Shown here one piece after another: positions 35,805 through 45,060 of a stretch of DNA of 64,000 bases. The notes below the pieces were generated by a model. The model had not been told where the DNA came from and ran no database searches. It was given only the letters and a program-made list of their open reading frames with translations. A program made the position numbers and the translations under genes. This DNA comes from JAHBVL01 sp964461025 (lineage in GTDB: Bacteria > Chloroflexota > Chloroflexia > Thermomicrobiales > UBA6265): contig CAYWSE010000009.1 of assembly GCA_964461025.1 (NCBI GenBank), forward strand, positions 1 through 64,000. The letters run 5' to 3'. How positions within the stretch are numbered: the first letter of the stretch is position 1; the number at the start of each line of letters is the position of its first letter.

Positions 35805-37408
35805 TGCCACAGTTGGGACTGGACGCGAAGATCATCTCGCTCGGCGAAGCTGCAAATCTGATACCGGATGAGGCGACTGTGTCCGTCAGCTCGTCGAGTG
35901 GACTTGGCTGTCCCGATGCGATGCTGCGAGCCATTGGCGAGCGATTCCGTGCGTCTGGTCATCCACGCAACTTGACGACGATACATCCGATCGCTGCCGG
36001 CGACATGTATGGCATCGATGGCATCGATCACATCGCAGAGGATGGGCTGCTCAGCCGCGTCATCGCTGGATCGTATCCAAGCGGACCGTCCTCAATGCCG
36101 TCGCCAAGAATCTGGCAGATGATTCACGAGAACCGGGTCGCGGCCTGGAATATTCCTTCCGGGATTCTCTTTCAGTGGCACGCGGACATCGCCACCGGCC
36201 GGCCGGGTGTGATGACCAAAGTCGGTATGCACACCTATCTCGATCCGCGCCAGACCGGCGGTCGCATGAACGAAGTAACGCCAGACGACCTCGTTCGTCT
36301 CGTCGAGTTCGATGGCGATGAGTGGCTCTACCTGAAATCGATGCCGATCGACGTGGCCATCGTGCGCGGCACAACGGCCGACACACGCGGCAATATCGCG
36401 ATGGAGCACGAAGGGGCGTTTCTTGGTGCGCTCGATCAGGCGATCGCCGCCCGCAACAGCGGCGGCATCGTCATTGCGCAAGTCAAGCGGGTCGTCGAAT
36501 CGGGTACGTTGCCCGCGCATCAGGTCAAGATTCCAGGCGTGATGGTCGATGCCGTTGTCATTGATCCGGATCAGCTGCAGACGACGCAAACCAGATACGA
36601 ACCGGCAATCAGCGGTGAGATTCGGGAGCCGCTGAATGGTGTGGAGCCGGTCGAGTTCGGGGCGGAAAAGATCATCGCCCGCCGTGCTGCGATGGAGCTG
36701 CAGCACGGCGAAGCGGTTAATCTCGGTTTCGGCGTGTCGGCTCTGGTGCCGCGCATCCTGCTCGAAGAGGGACTGCATGGCGAGGTCACGTGGGTGATCG
36801 AGCAGGGCGCGGTTGGCGGGCTGCCGCTGCTCGGTTTTCAGTTCGGGTGTGCGGCCAATGCCGAGGCGATCATGCCTTCGCCACAGCAGTTCAACTACTT
36901 TCAGGGTGGCGGGTTCGATCGCACGATGCTTTCGTTCATGCAGGTTGGACCGGATGGCAGCGTCAATGTCTCTCGACTGGCGGCCCGGCCGCACGTTACT
37001 GCCGGGGTCGGCGGTTTTGTCGACATCACTGCGAACGCCCAGCAGATCGTTTTCAGTGGCTTCCTCACCGCAGGCGGGCTCGACCTGGATATCACCGATG
37101 GTCGCCTGACCGTCCTTCGCGAAGGCAAAGCGAAGAAATTCGTTCCCCAGCTCGAGCACTACACCTTCGCCGGACGCAATGCTCGCGAAAAGCACCAGCA
37201 GGTCGTATTCGTTACTGAACGCTGTGTGATCCGGCTCGTCGACGGCGCGCTGGTCGTCACGGAGATTGCGCCCGGCGTCGACATCGAGCGAGATGTGCTC
37301 GCCCAGGTGGAGATTCCGTTGCAGGTGTCGTCCGATCTGCGGCTGATGGACGAGCGGATTTTCCGGCCCGAGCCGATGGGTTTGACACTCAATCGACACG
37401 ACGTATGA
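35804..37408 (+). CDS. Acyl-CoA:acetate/3-ketoacid CoA-transferase (YdiF/Pct type)
   Basis: A 534-residue fused alpha-beta CoA-transferase. The active-site Glu333 lies in IEQGAVGG, the same number as the catalytic Glu in E. coli YdiF, which forms a glutamyl-CoA thioester. GFGVSALVPRILLEEG and the late FVTERCVIRL support the family. It would activate an organic acid by taking CoA from acetyl- or succinyl-CoA. It overlaps its upstream neighbour by one base and its downstream neighbour by four (ATGA), so it is translated in a tightly coupled operon. Confidence 0.93.
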   Translation: MPQLGLDAKIISLGEAANLIPDEATVSVSSSSGLGCPDAMLRAIGERFRASGHPRNLTTIHPIAAGDMYGIDGIDHIAEDGLLSRVIAGSYPSGPSSMPSPRIWQMIHENRVAAWNIPSGILFQWHADIATGRPGVMTKVGMHTYLDPRQTGGRMNEVTPDDLVRLVEFDGDEWLYLKSMPIDVAIVRGTTADTRGNIAMEHEGAFLGALDQAIAARNSGGIVIAQVKRVVESGTLPAHQVKIPGVMVDAVVIDPDQLQTTQTRYEPAISGEIREPLNGVEPVEFGAEKIIARRAAMELQHGEAVNLGFGVSALVPRILLEEGLHGEVTWVIEQGAVGGLPLLGFQFGCAANAEAIMPSPQQFNYFQGGGFDRTMLSFMQVGPDGSVNVSRLAARPHVTAGVGGFVDITANAQQIVFSGFLTAGGLDLDITDGRLTVLREGKAKKFVPQLEHYTFAGRNAREKHQQVVFVTERCVIRLVDGALVVTEIAPGVDIERDVLAQVEIPLQVSSDLRLMDERIFRPEPMGLTLNRHDV

Positions 37409-39651
37409 GCGGCAGTCTCGTACTGAATCCGGTCGAAATCGCCACCGTCGAGGCGATCTTCGAGCGGCTCTTCCCCGCTGACGGCGATGGTCCGGGCGCT
37501 CGCGACATCGGCGCCGCCGCCTATCTCGACCTGGCGCTGGCCGGCGCGCTCAAATCCTTCACCTCTGCCTATCGAAGCGGTCTCGCCGCGATCGACGGCG
37601 CATCGAAATCAGTCGCGGGCGACTCGTTTCGGTTTCTCGCTGCGCCCGAGCAAGATCAGTTGCTGGGCATGCTCCAGAACGGCGATCTGCCGGAGCCATT
37701 TCCGGTCCCTCAAACGGAATTCTTTGTGTTGATGCGACAGCACTGCCTGGAAGGACTCTTCGCCGATCCGCTCTATGGGGGCAACCGGAATAAATCTGGC
37801 TGGAAGGCGATCGGGCATCCGGGAGTCTGGCTGGAGAACAGCGCGGAGGAGAATCTGCAGGCAGAGCCGGCCGACAAGGGCGGCCAGGTCCAGAGTCTCG
37901 CTGACGTACTGCCTGAACTCGGCAAACGCCCGGCGTGGCAAGACGACGACCTGCTCCTGGAAACAGACGCTGCGCTTCACGCACCGGTCGAAGACGCCGA
38001 TGTCGTGATCGTCGGCATGGGTGGAGTCGGGGCGATGATCGCGCCGATGCTGGTCGAGGCTGGTTTGAACGTCGTCGGGTTGGAAGCTGGGCCATTCTGG
38101 CGCGATCGTGACTTCGTGCCGGACGAACTAGGCGTCGCGTATTACTGCCGGGCGAGCATGGGTGAGAAGTTCGGCCAGGAAACACCTCGCTGGCGATTGA
38201 CTCCTGACCTCCCGACGATCGAGGCGACGTTTTCACTCGGGCGCATGATGAATGGCGTCGGTGGCTCGGTGATTCACTATGGCGCCTGGTTGCGGCGTTT
38301 TCATCCGCACCATTTCCGGCAGCGTTCGCAGATTGTCGAGCGTTGGGGCGAGGGCGCGATCCCCGAGGGCTGCACCCTCGCCGACTGGCCGGTCGGCTAT
38401 GACGAGCTCGAACGGTGGATGACCTACGTCGAGCAGCTAGTCGGTGTGGCGGGCGACGAATCGAGCCCATTCGTCGAGCGATCTCAGCCACTACCGCTTC
38501 CCGTTACCCGGCCATTCCGCCTGGGCAACGCCTTTACGACGGCAACGCGGGCGCGCGGGTTGCACCCGCACTCCACTCCTGTCGGGCAGACGACTCGCAC
38601 CAAAGATGGCGGCGAGTTCTCGTATTGCGCGTGGAACAACGGCTTTGGTTCGTGGGATGGCGACAAATGGCATCCGGGACGGCAGATCGCCGCGCTGGTA
38701 CGCGATTCTGAGAACTTCGCGCTTCGCACCCACGCACGGGTCGTCCGAATTCTCACCGATACAGATGGGCATGCTACCGGCGTCGAATACCTCGACCGCA
38801 ACGGACGCTTCATCGAGCAGCGGGCGCGCACGGTGATCCTCGCCGCCTACACCTACGAGAACGTCCGCCTGATGTTCCTCTCCGGCGATGCGAGGCGTCC
38901 CGACGGGCTCGGCAATAACACTGGACAGCTTGGCCGCCACTACATGACCAAACAGTTCGCGCATGTCGACGGCTATTTTCCCGATCAGATCTTCAACCGG
39001 CATACCGGTCCGGCGTCTCAGGCGGTTGTGCTCGACGATTTCCTCGCCGAGTCGTTCGATTCGATGGCGGCGGGAGGCTTCATCGGCGGAGCGACGCTCG
39101 GCGCCGAGAACCAGTTTCTGCCCCTCCAGATCGCCCGAGAGTCGTTGCCGCCCGAGGTTCCGCTGTGGGGCGCCGAGTACCGGCAGCATCTGCAGAAATG
39201 GCAGCATCTGGGCGTCGTCAGAATCCAGCCCGACGCGCTCCCATATGCCTTTCACACCATCGACCTCGACCCGGTGCACCGCGACCGGAGTGGTCTCGGC
39301 ATGCCCGTAGTCCGTCTCACCTATGAATTGCAGGAGAATGAACGCAAGGCCGCCGACTGGTTCGAAGCGGAAAGCTCCGCAATTTTGCGCGAGATGGGCG
39401 CCGTGAAAACCTGGGCCGGACCGCGTTTCACCGGCGTCGGTAGCTCGCACGATCTGGGCGGGTGCCGAATGAGCGACGATCCCACCGCTGGCGTCGTCGA
39501 TCGCGAATTGCAGGTCTACGACACTCCCGGACTTTTCGTCTTTTCCGGCGCGACCTTTCCCACCTGTCCCGGCATCAATCCAACCCTGACGCTGTGGGCC
39601 GTGATGATGTGGGCCGCGGATCGCCTGAAGGAGCGACTGCAAGCCTCATGA
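37405..39651 (+). CDS. GMC oxidoreductase fused to gluconate 2-dehydrogenase subunit 3 domain
   Basis: A 748-residue fusion. Residues about 8-140 match the gluconate 2-dehydrogenase subunit 3 domain, which is normally a separate small subunit. From 198 an FAD-binding VIVGMGGVGA starts a GMC-type dehydrogenase, with His682 (HDLGGCRM) and Asn725 (NPTLT) as active-site pair. Close relatives oxidise sugars or sugar acids, including glucoside 3-dehydrogenases. No Tat leader is visible at the N-terminus, which is unusual because the small subunit normally carries one. It lies in the coupled operon between the CoA-transferase and enoyl-CoA hydratase. Confidence 0.9.
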   Translation: MSGSLVLNPVEIATVEAIFERLFPADGDGPGARDIGAAAYLDLALAGALKSFTSAYRSGLAAIDGASKSVAGDSFRFLAAPEQDQLLGMLQNGDLPEPFPVPQTEFFVLMRQHCLEGLFADPLYGGNRNKSGWKAIGHPGVWLENSAEENLQAEPADKGGQVQSLADVLPELGKRPAWQDDDLLLETDAALHAPVEDADVVIVGMGGVGAMIAPMLVEAGLNVVGLEAGPFWRDRDFVPDELGVAYYCRASMGEKFGQETPRWRLTPDLPTIEATFSLGRMMNGVGGSVIHYGAWLRRFHPHHFRQRSQIVERWGEGAIPEGCTLADWPVGYDELERWMTYVEQLVGVAGDESSPFVERSQPLPLPVTRPFRLGNAFTTATRARGLHPHSTPVGQTTRTKDGGEFSYCAWNNGFGSWDGDKWHPGRQIAALVRDSENFALRTHARVVRILTDTDGHATGVEYLDRNGRFIEQRARTVILAAYTYENVRLMFLSGDARRPDGLGNNTGQLGRHYMTKQFAHVDGYFPDQIFNRHTGPASQAVVLDDFLAESFDSMAAGGFIGGATLGAENQFLPLQIARESLPPEVPLWGAEYRQHLQKWQHLGVVRIQPDALPYAFHTIDLDPVHRDRSGLGMPVVRLTYELQENERKAADWFEAESSAILREMGAVKTWAGPRFTGVGSSHDLGGCRMSDDPTAGVVDRELQVYDTPGLFVFSGATFPTCPGINPTLTLWAVMMWAADRLKERLQAS

Positions 39652-40430
39652 GCGACTTCACACCGGTGGACGAACGTATTCGATTGAGCGTCGACGGTCA
39701 CATCGCCACCGTTGCCATCGACCGGCCGGAAAAACTGAACGCCGTGGCGCCTGAAATGCTCGAAGCGCTGCGTCTGACCTTCGATCATCTCGACCGGTCC
39801 TCCGACGTTCGCGTCATTCTGCTCGAGGCGTCTGGTCCGCGCGCGTTCAGCGTCGGCGCCGACATCACCGCCTGGGCGGCGCTCGAAGCGATCGACATGT
39901 GGCGCCGCTGGGTGCGGGACGGCAATGCCGCCATCGACTCCATTGCCCGGGTCCGCCAGCCGACGATTGCCGTGATCCAGGGTCTCGCCCTCGGTGGAGG
40001 TCTGGAGCTGGCGCTTGCATGCGATCTGCGCATCGCCAGTGACAGCGCCCGGTTCGGGTCGCCGGAGGTGCGAATCGCCACCCTTCCCGGTTGGGGAGGC
40101 ACGGCCCGCCTGATCGAGACGATTGGCATGCCCAGAACCCGGCAGCTGGTGTTCACAGGCGAGCAGATCGACGCGTCGACGGCGCTAGCCTGGGGACTGG
40201 TCAACGAAGTCGTCGCGGTGGATGCGGTCAAGGAACGGGCTCAGCAATTGGCTGCCTCGATTGCCGCCAACGCGCCGATCGCCGTGCAGCTTGCCAAAGC
40301 GGTTCTGAATAGTGACGGTGGTCCCGTGCTGGAGGCAATCGCCGGCGCCCTGTCAGCGTCGACCGAAGACGGACGAGAAGGGATCGCGTCGTTCAAAGAG
40401 AAACGGTCCGCGACGTTCGAAGACCGATAA
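39648..40430 (+). CDS. Enoyl-CoA hydratase/isomerase family protein
   Basis: A 260-residue crotonase. Both hydratase glutamates are present with the classical spacing of 20: Glu120 (GGGLELALACD) and Glu140 (SPEVRIATLPGWGG). The oxyanion-hole loops (FSVGADI and ALGGG) are intact. It would hydrate an enoyl-CoA made from the acid activated by the CoA-transferase. The ATG overlaps the preceding stop (ATGA at 39648-39651), which is why the longer frame from 39462 is not used. Confidence 0.94.
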   Translation: MSDFTPVDERIRLSVDGHIATVAIDRPEKLNAVAPEMLEALRLTFDHLDRSSDVRVILLEASGPRAFSVGADITAWAALEAIDMWRRWVRDGNAAIDSIARVRQPTIAVIQGLALGGGLELALACDLRIASDSARFGSPEVRIATLPGWGGTARLIETIGMPRTRQLVFTGEQIDASTALAWGLVNEVVAVDAVKERAQQLAASIAANAPIAVQLAKAVLNSDGGPVLEAIAGALSASTEDGREGIASFKEKRSATFEDR

Positions 40431-40452
40431 CCAGAGGAAGAGGGCAGAAACC

Positions 40453-41577
40453 TTGATCGATTCCGCAGCAGCACCGGCGCGCGACGAACTGGAGCGAGCA
40501 TTTGCCTTCGCCCAGCAGCAGGTACGTAACCTGATCGAATCGGATCCCGATTTCTTCCCGATGTTCACGGAGAATGGCCAATGGCGACATCAGCGCGCTG
40601 CCTGGACCAACTGGTGTGAGGGATTTTTGCCCGGTCAGATGTGGATCTTCGCTCGTCGCACCGGCGATCCGTACTGGCTCGAACGAGCCAAGCACTACTC
40701 GCGTCTCTTTGAAGAGCGCAAACAGGACCGCCACGTCCACGACCTCGGATTTCTCTTCTGGTCGACCTGGAAGCGCTGGTTCGATTGGGAAAGCGATCCG
40801 GCGGTCGAGGAGCGGGTTATCACCGCCGGTCAGACGATGGGGCTTCGGTTCAACGAAAAGGGGAAGTTCCTGCGGTCGTTCGTCGCGCCGGAGAGCACGT
40901 TCATCGACATCATGATGAATGTCGGCATCATCTTCTACGCCGCCAACCGGACGGATGACGCCGATCTCCTGCGACGCGTCACCGAGCACTGCCTGACCAC
41001 CCGGCGATTCCTCATTCGCGGCGACGGCTCATCCGCCCACGAAGGGATCTTCGATCTCGAGACCGGTGAGTTTCTGCGCGAATCGACACACCAGGGGTGG
41101 CGGAGCGATTCATCGTGGGCGCGCGGTCAGGCATGGGCGCTGTATGGCTTTGGCACGTCGTACCGATTGAGCGGCGACCGTCGCTTCCTGGAAACGGCGC
41201 AGGCTTGCGCCGATTTCTTTATCGAGCGAACACCCGGCCACGGCGTGCCGCCCAACGACTGGGAAGAGCCGTTGCCAGTTCGCCCATTTGAGAGCTCGGC
41301 CGCGGCAATCACGGGAACTGGCTTGTTGCAGCTCGCCGAGCTGGTGGAAGACGTTGATGCCGCTGAGCGCTATCGAGGCGCGGCGTATAGGATCGCCACG
41401 ACGCTCGTCTCTCCTGACTTCCTGGCGATCGATACCCCCGGCTGGCAGGGCATCCTGAAACATGGCAGCTATCACGAGCGCAACGACCTCGGGGTCGACG
41501 AAAGCGTCATGTGGGGCGAGTACTTCTTCGTCGAGCTCCTCGACAAACTCCTCGGAGCACCGCACGCCGCGCCGTAA
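40453..41577 (+). CDS. GH88 unsaturated glucuronyl hydrolase
   Basis: A 374-residue (alpha/alpha)6-barrel glycoside hydrolase. The two aspartates of Bacillus UGL are found as Asp97 (HDLGF) and Asp152 (IDIMMN), and DSSWARGQAWALYGF is the family signature. It removes the unsaturated uronic acid left by polysaccharide lyases through hydration of the C4-C5 bond. No signal peptide is present, so it acts inside the cell. Translation starts at TTG 40453 after AGAGGAAGAGGG. It is the clearest hint that uronate-containing oligosaccharides are processed by this locus. Confidence 0.93.
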   Translation: MIDSAAAPARDELERAFAFAQQQVRNLIESDPDFFPMFTENGQWRHQRAAWTNWCEGFLPGQMWIFARRTGDPYWLERAKHYSRLFEERKQDRHVHDLGFLFWSTWKRWFDWESDPAVEERVITAGQTMGLRFNEKGKFLRSFVAPESTFIDIMMNVGIIFYAANRTDDADLLRRVTEHCLTTRRFLIRGDGSSAHEGIFDLETGEFLRESTHQGWRSDSSWARGQAWALYGFGTSYRLSGDRRFLETAQACADFFIERTPGHGVPPNDWEEPLPVRPFESSAAAITGTGLLQLAELVEDVDAAERYRGAAYRIATTLVSPDFLAIDTPGWQGILKHGSYHERNDLGVDESVMWGEYFFVELLDKLLGAPHAAP

Positions 41578-41650
41578 AGCTGGTGATAATGCCTCATCGA
41601 TGGCGCGACCGGTCAGCTGGCGGCTGACTGACGGGAGTTGAGGTGAGGCA

Positions 41651-43063
41651 ATGGGTTCGGAGTTTTTCGCAGGCGTCGCTCGCACGGACATCACACCGCC
41701 GACCGGCATCGCGCATACGAATTGGGGCGCACAGACGCATCAGCGGGCGGCAGGCGTCGATCTGCCGCTCACCGCGACCGCGCTCGCGCTGAGCGATGGC
41801 GTCACACAGACGGTGATCGTCGATATCGACACTGGGTATCTCTGGGACGGCTTGGCGACTGAAACGATCGAAGCGATCACGACGCTGACTGGCATTCCAG
41901 CCGCGAACATCCGGCTGGCCTATTCCCACACGCATTCCGGTCCCTCGACCTCGCGGGCTCGGGCTGACTGGGCGGGAGAGGGGAGCGAGATGGTCGCCGC
42001 CTATAGCGCCAGTCTCCCCCAGCGACTGGCCGGCGTCTCCTGGGCAGCGGTGCAGGGGATGCGACCCGCCCGCGTCGGTTCGGGTGTCGGAAGCTCCTCG
42101 ATCTCCGTGAATCGCCGCTTCCAGCGTCCGGAAGATGGCGAGGTCGTCGTGGGGCGAAACTGGGACGGACCAGTCGATCGTGATGTCAATGTCCTGCGGA
42201 TCGATGGACTCGATGGATCGCCGATCGCGGCTGTCGTCAATTTTCCCTGTCACCCCATCACGGTCGGTCCGGACAATGAGCTTGTCACACCCGACTATCC
42301 AGGCATGGTCCGTTCGACAGTCGAGGCGAACACCGGCGCGACGTGTCTATTCCTGCAGGGCGCAGCCGGCGACATCGGACCAGTCCGTGGTGTCGCTCAG
42401 AACGGCGCCAACGAATACAAGCGGCTCGGCAGACTCCTCGGGCTGGAGGCATCGCGCGTCTGGCTGGAGATCAGTCCGCAGCCGAAACGCGACCGATACG
42501 AGGGGACCCTGGAATCGGGCGCCCCGCTGGCGATTTACACCGACGAGCTCCTCGACGATCCCGACCGCACGATTCGCGTCGCTACCCGCACGATGAGTCT
42601 GCCGTTGCGTAAGCTGCCGCCGCCAGATGAGATGGACGCCGCGTTCGCCGCCAATCTCGCCGAACTGACCGAGCTGCGCGCCAGCAATGGCGATCCCGAG
42701 CAGATCAGGCTCGTGACGATGCGCTGCAAGCGAACCGCGATGCGTGCCGAGCTGGCCCGGTCGGTGCAGGACAAGACGCATCGTGACGTGGAAGCGCAGG
42801 CTATTGCCATCGGCGACGACATCGTCATCGTCGCTGTGCCGGGCGAGCCGTTTGTGAAGATTGGACTCAGCGTCCGCACAGCGTCGCCCTTTCCGGCAAC
42901 GCTTTTCTCCGGTTACGCCAATGTCGGCTGGTCGTATATCCCGACTGCCGAGGCCTACCCGCTCGGTGGTTACGAAATCGAGATCACGCCGTGGGACCCT
43001 GCGGCGGCCGGGATGATCGTCGATGAATGCCTCGCCATGCTCGGCGAGCTTGCCGCCAGATAA
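41651..43063 (+). CDS. Neutral/alkaline ceramidase-family hydrolase
   Basis: A 470-residue protein of the neutral/alkaline non-lysosomal ceramidase family, with GVARTDITPPTG at the N-terminus, the zinc-binding AYSHTHSGPS, NFPCHPITVG and FLQGAAGDIGP segments. Bacterial members of this type often lack a known substrate and are found with sugar-acid enzymes, so ceramide hydrolysis is not assured. No signal peptide is seen, which argues against an extracellular ceramidase. It lies nine bases before the 2-hydroxyacid dehydrogenase gene. Confidence 0.88.
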   Translation: MGSEFFAGVARTDITPPTGIAHTNWGAQTHQRAAGVDLPLTATALALSDGVTQTVIVDIDTGYLWDGLATETIEAITTLTGIPAANIRLAYSHTHSGPSTSRARADWAGEGSEMVAAYSASLPQRLAGVSWAAVQGMRPARVGSGVGSSSISVNRRFQRPEDGEVVVGRNWDGPVDRDVNVLRIDGLDGSPIAAVVNFPCHPITVGPDNELVTPDYPGMVRSTVEANTGATCLFLQGAAGDIGPVRGVAQNGANEYKRLGRLLGLEASRVWLEISPQPKRDRYEGTLESGAPLAIYTDELLDDPDRTIRVATRTMSLPLRKLPPPDEMDAAFAANLAELTELRASNGDPEQIRLVTMRCKRTAMRAELARSVQDKTHRDVEAQAIAIGDDIVIVAVPGEPFVKIGLSVRTASPFPATLFSGYANVGWSYIPTAEAYPLGGYEIEITPWDPAAAGMIVDECLAMLGELAAR

Positions 43064-43072
43064 GGAGTCGCG

Positions 43073-44041
43073 ATGAAGGTCGTTCTCGCCATCTGGCAGG
43101 AGGTCGAGGGGTTTCGCCGGGCGCTGACAACGCCGGCTACGTATGTGCTCGCCGCCTCCCAGCGTGACGAGGACGTCATGCCGCTGATCGGCGATGCCGA
43201 CGTGCTGATCGCCGGTCGGTTTTCACCGGGTATGGCCACGGTATCGAACAAATTGCGGCTGATCCAGACGCCGGGCGCTGGAACGAATGCGATCGATCTG
43301 GACGCCGTTCCCGGTCGGACGACAGTCTGCAATGTCTATGGACATGAACGCGGCATCGCCGAGTATGTCTTCACGACGATGGGGATGCTCAATCGCGACT
43401 ATGTCGGCATGAACCAGCGCATCCGGCGAGGCGACTGGAGCGATCATCTCGGCGACCCGAAGCCGGAACTGCAAAGCCGAACGCTGGCGGTGATCGGACT
43501 CGGCCGCATCGGCAAGGAAGTTGCGCGGTGGGGGCGGTTTCTCGATATGCGTGTGGTCGCGGCGACGCGAAGTCCGCAGAACGTCGATGCTCAGGCGCTC
43601 GGGCTAGACCGCCTGGCCGGCATCAATGAACTGGAAAGCGTGCTCGCCGAGGCCGACTTCGTCGCTATCTGCGTGCCCCTTTCCGGGGAAACGACGAACC
43701 TGATCGCGGAGCGACAACTGGAGGCAATGAAGCCGGGCGCGTTTCTTGTGAATGTCGCGCGCGGCGAGGTGATCGATGAAGCGGCGCTTTTTGCAGCATT
43801 GCGAGACCGGACCATCGCAGGCGCGGCGATCGATGTCTGGTATCAGTACCCGGATGGCCGGCAAACAATCCTGCCGTCTCAGCTGCCTTTCCATGAGCTC
43901 TCTAATGTCATCATGACCCCTCACATCGCCGGCGCCACCGATGCGACGTTCCAGTATCGGTGGGAATTGATCAATGAAAATCTGCGCCGGCTCGAAGCGG
44001 GCGAACCGCTCGCAAACATCGTCAAAGCTTCCTCAACCTGA
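43073..44041 (+). CDS. D-2-hydroxyacid dehydrogenase family protein
   Basis: A 322-residue protein with the NAD-binding GLGRIG (142-147), catalytic Arg230 (VARGEVID) and His284 (TPHIAG). The Glu that precedes Pro in the usual DVFxxEP motif is Tyr259 here (DVWYQYP), so the Glu of the catalytic triad is missing. Either the activity differs or another residue takes over. It would interconvert 2-oxo and 2-hydroxy acids with NAD(H). It is the last gene before a new promoter at 44058. Confidence 0.9.
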   Translation: MKVVLAIWQEVEGFRRALTTPATYVLAASQRDEDVMPLIGDADVLIAGRFSPGMATVSNKLRLIQTPGAGTNAIDLDAVPGRTTVCNVYGHERGIAEYVFTTMGMLNRDYVGMNQRIRRGDWSDHLGDPKPELQSRTLAVIGLGRIGKEVARWGRFLDMRVVAATRSPQNVDAQALGLDRLAGINELESVLAEADFVAICVPLSGETTNLIAERQLEAMKPGAFLVNVARGEVIDEAALFAALRDRTIAGAAIDVWYQYPDGRQTILPSQLPFHELSNVIMTPHIAGATDATFQYRWELINENLRRLEAGEPLANIVKASST

Positions 44042-44057
44042 CCCTCCTGTAGAGAAA

Positions 44058-44086
44058 TTGACAGCCTCCTGTTCGTTCTCTAACAT
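44058..44086 (+). promoter_or_regulatory. Sigma-70-type promoter
   Basis: A perfect TTGACA (44058-44063), 17-base spacer and TAACAT (44081-44086) lie 63 bases before the first amidohydrolase. It likely drives the amidohydrolase pair and the dipeptide-type ABC genes. Confidence 0.7.
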
Positions 44087-44148
44087 GCCCGTAAGGGACT
44101 CGAGCGCATCTGATTGGAGAGAAATGTGGTGTCTGGCAGTCGCGCCTC

Positions 44149-45030
44149 ATGATCGTCGATGTCCACACCCATACGCCCCGCTATCGCGACCCCGTCTCGG
44201 CCGCCGACGATCTGCCGAATGATAAATGGCGGCCCGATCAGGTTCGGTCAGCCAAACCGAGCTGGGCCGAGTCGATCTCCGTGCTGGAAGCCGTCGATCG
44301 GGCGATCACCTTCAACATCGCCGCCGATCCGCGACAGGAGATTGTCGACGACGGCGGACTGATGTACGAAAGCAGCCGGGTCAACGATGACACCGCCGCA
44401 TTCGTGCGGGCCTACCCGGAGAAGCTCATCGGTTTCCTCTCGGTCCATCCCCACGATCCCCGAGCGTTCGAGGAGATCGAACGGGCGACACAGGAACTCG
44501 GCCTCGTTGGCATCAAGGTCGGCCCCAACTACCAGAACTTCGACCCTGTCGGCCCTGAGGCGTTTGCGGTTTATGCCCGCGCCCAGGAACTCGGCTTGCC
44601 GATGCTCTTTCATCAGGGAACGTCGCCTCTCGCCAATGCCGATCTCGATTTCGCGCACCCGCGGCACATGGATCGCATCGCCACCGCCTTTCCCGATCTC
44701 CGCGTGGTCATGGCGCACATCGGTCATCCGTGGCAGATCGAGTGTCTGGTCGTGATTCGCAAGCACCCGAATGTCTATGCCGATATCTCGGGCAATTTCT
44801 ACCGATCCTGGTCGTACTACAACGCATTCCGACATGCCACGGAGTGGGGTGTTATGCACAAGCTCCTTTTCGCGTCCGATTTCCCGATCGCGACGCCGCA
44901 GGAATCAATGGACGCATTGAGTCGCGTCAACGATCCGGTCACCGGCACGCCATTGCCACCGGTCTCGCAGGACGATCTCGATGCGATCGTGCATCGCAAT
45001 AGTCTGGAATTGCTCGGTCTCGAATCGTGA
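44149..45030 (+). CDS. Amidohydrolase-family (TIM barrel) hydrolase, copy 1
   Basis: A 293-residue amidohydrolase_2-type protein. Metal ligands are seen in HTH (residues 6-8), LFHQGTS, MAHIGHPW and FASDFP. The family includes lactonases and decarboxylases of aromatic and dicarboxylic acids as well as hydrolases. It is followed 30 bases later by a closely similar paralogue of identical length. The start lacks a ribosome site, but the paralogue begins at the same residue, so ATG 44149 is trusted. Confidence 0.88.
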   Translation: MIVDVHTHTPRYRDPVSAADDLPNDKWRPDQVRSAKPSWAESISVLEAVDRAITFNIAADPRQEIVDDGGLMYESSRVNDDTAAFVRAYPEKLIGFLSVHPHDPRAFEEIERATQELGLVGIKVGPNYQNFDPVGPEAFAVYARAQELGLPMLFHQGTSPLANADLDFAHPRHMDRIATAFPDLRVVMAHIGHPWQIECLVVIRKHPNVYADISGNFYRSWSYYNAFRHATEWGVMHKLLFASDFPIATPQESMDALSRVNDPVTGTPLPPVSQDDLDAIVHRNSLELLGLES

Positions 45031-45060
45031 CCGCACTCTGAATCAGGAGAAAGCGTCGCC

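Noticed and set aside
36092..37399. 435-codon open frame on the minus strand
   Set aside because: Antisense shadow of the CoA-transferase gene.
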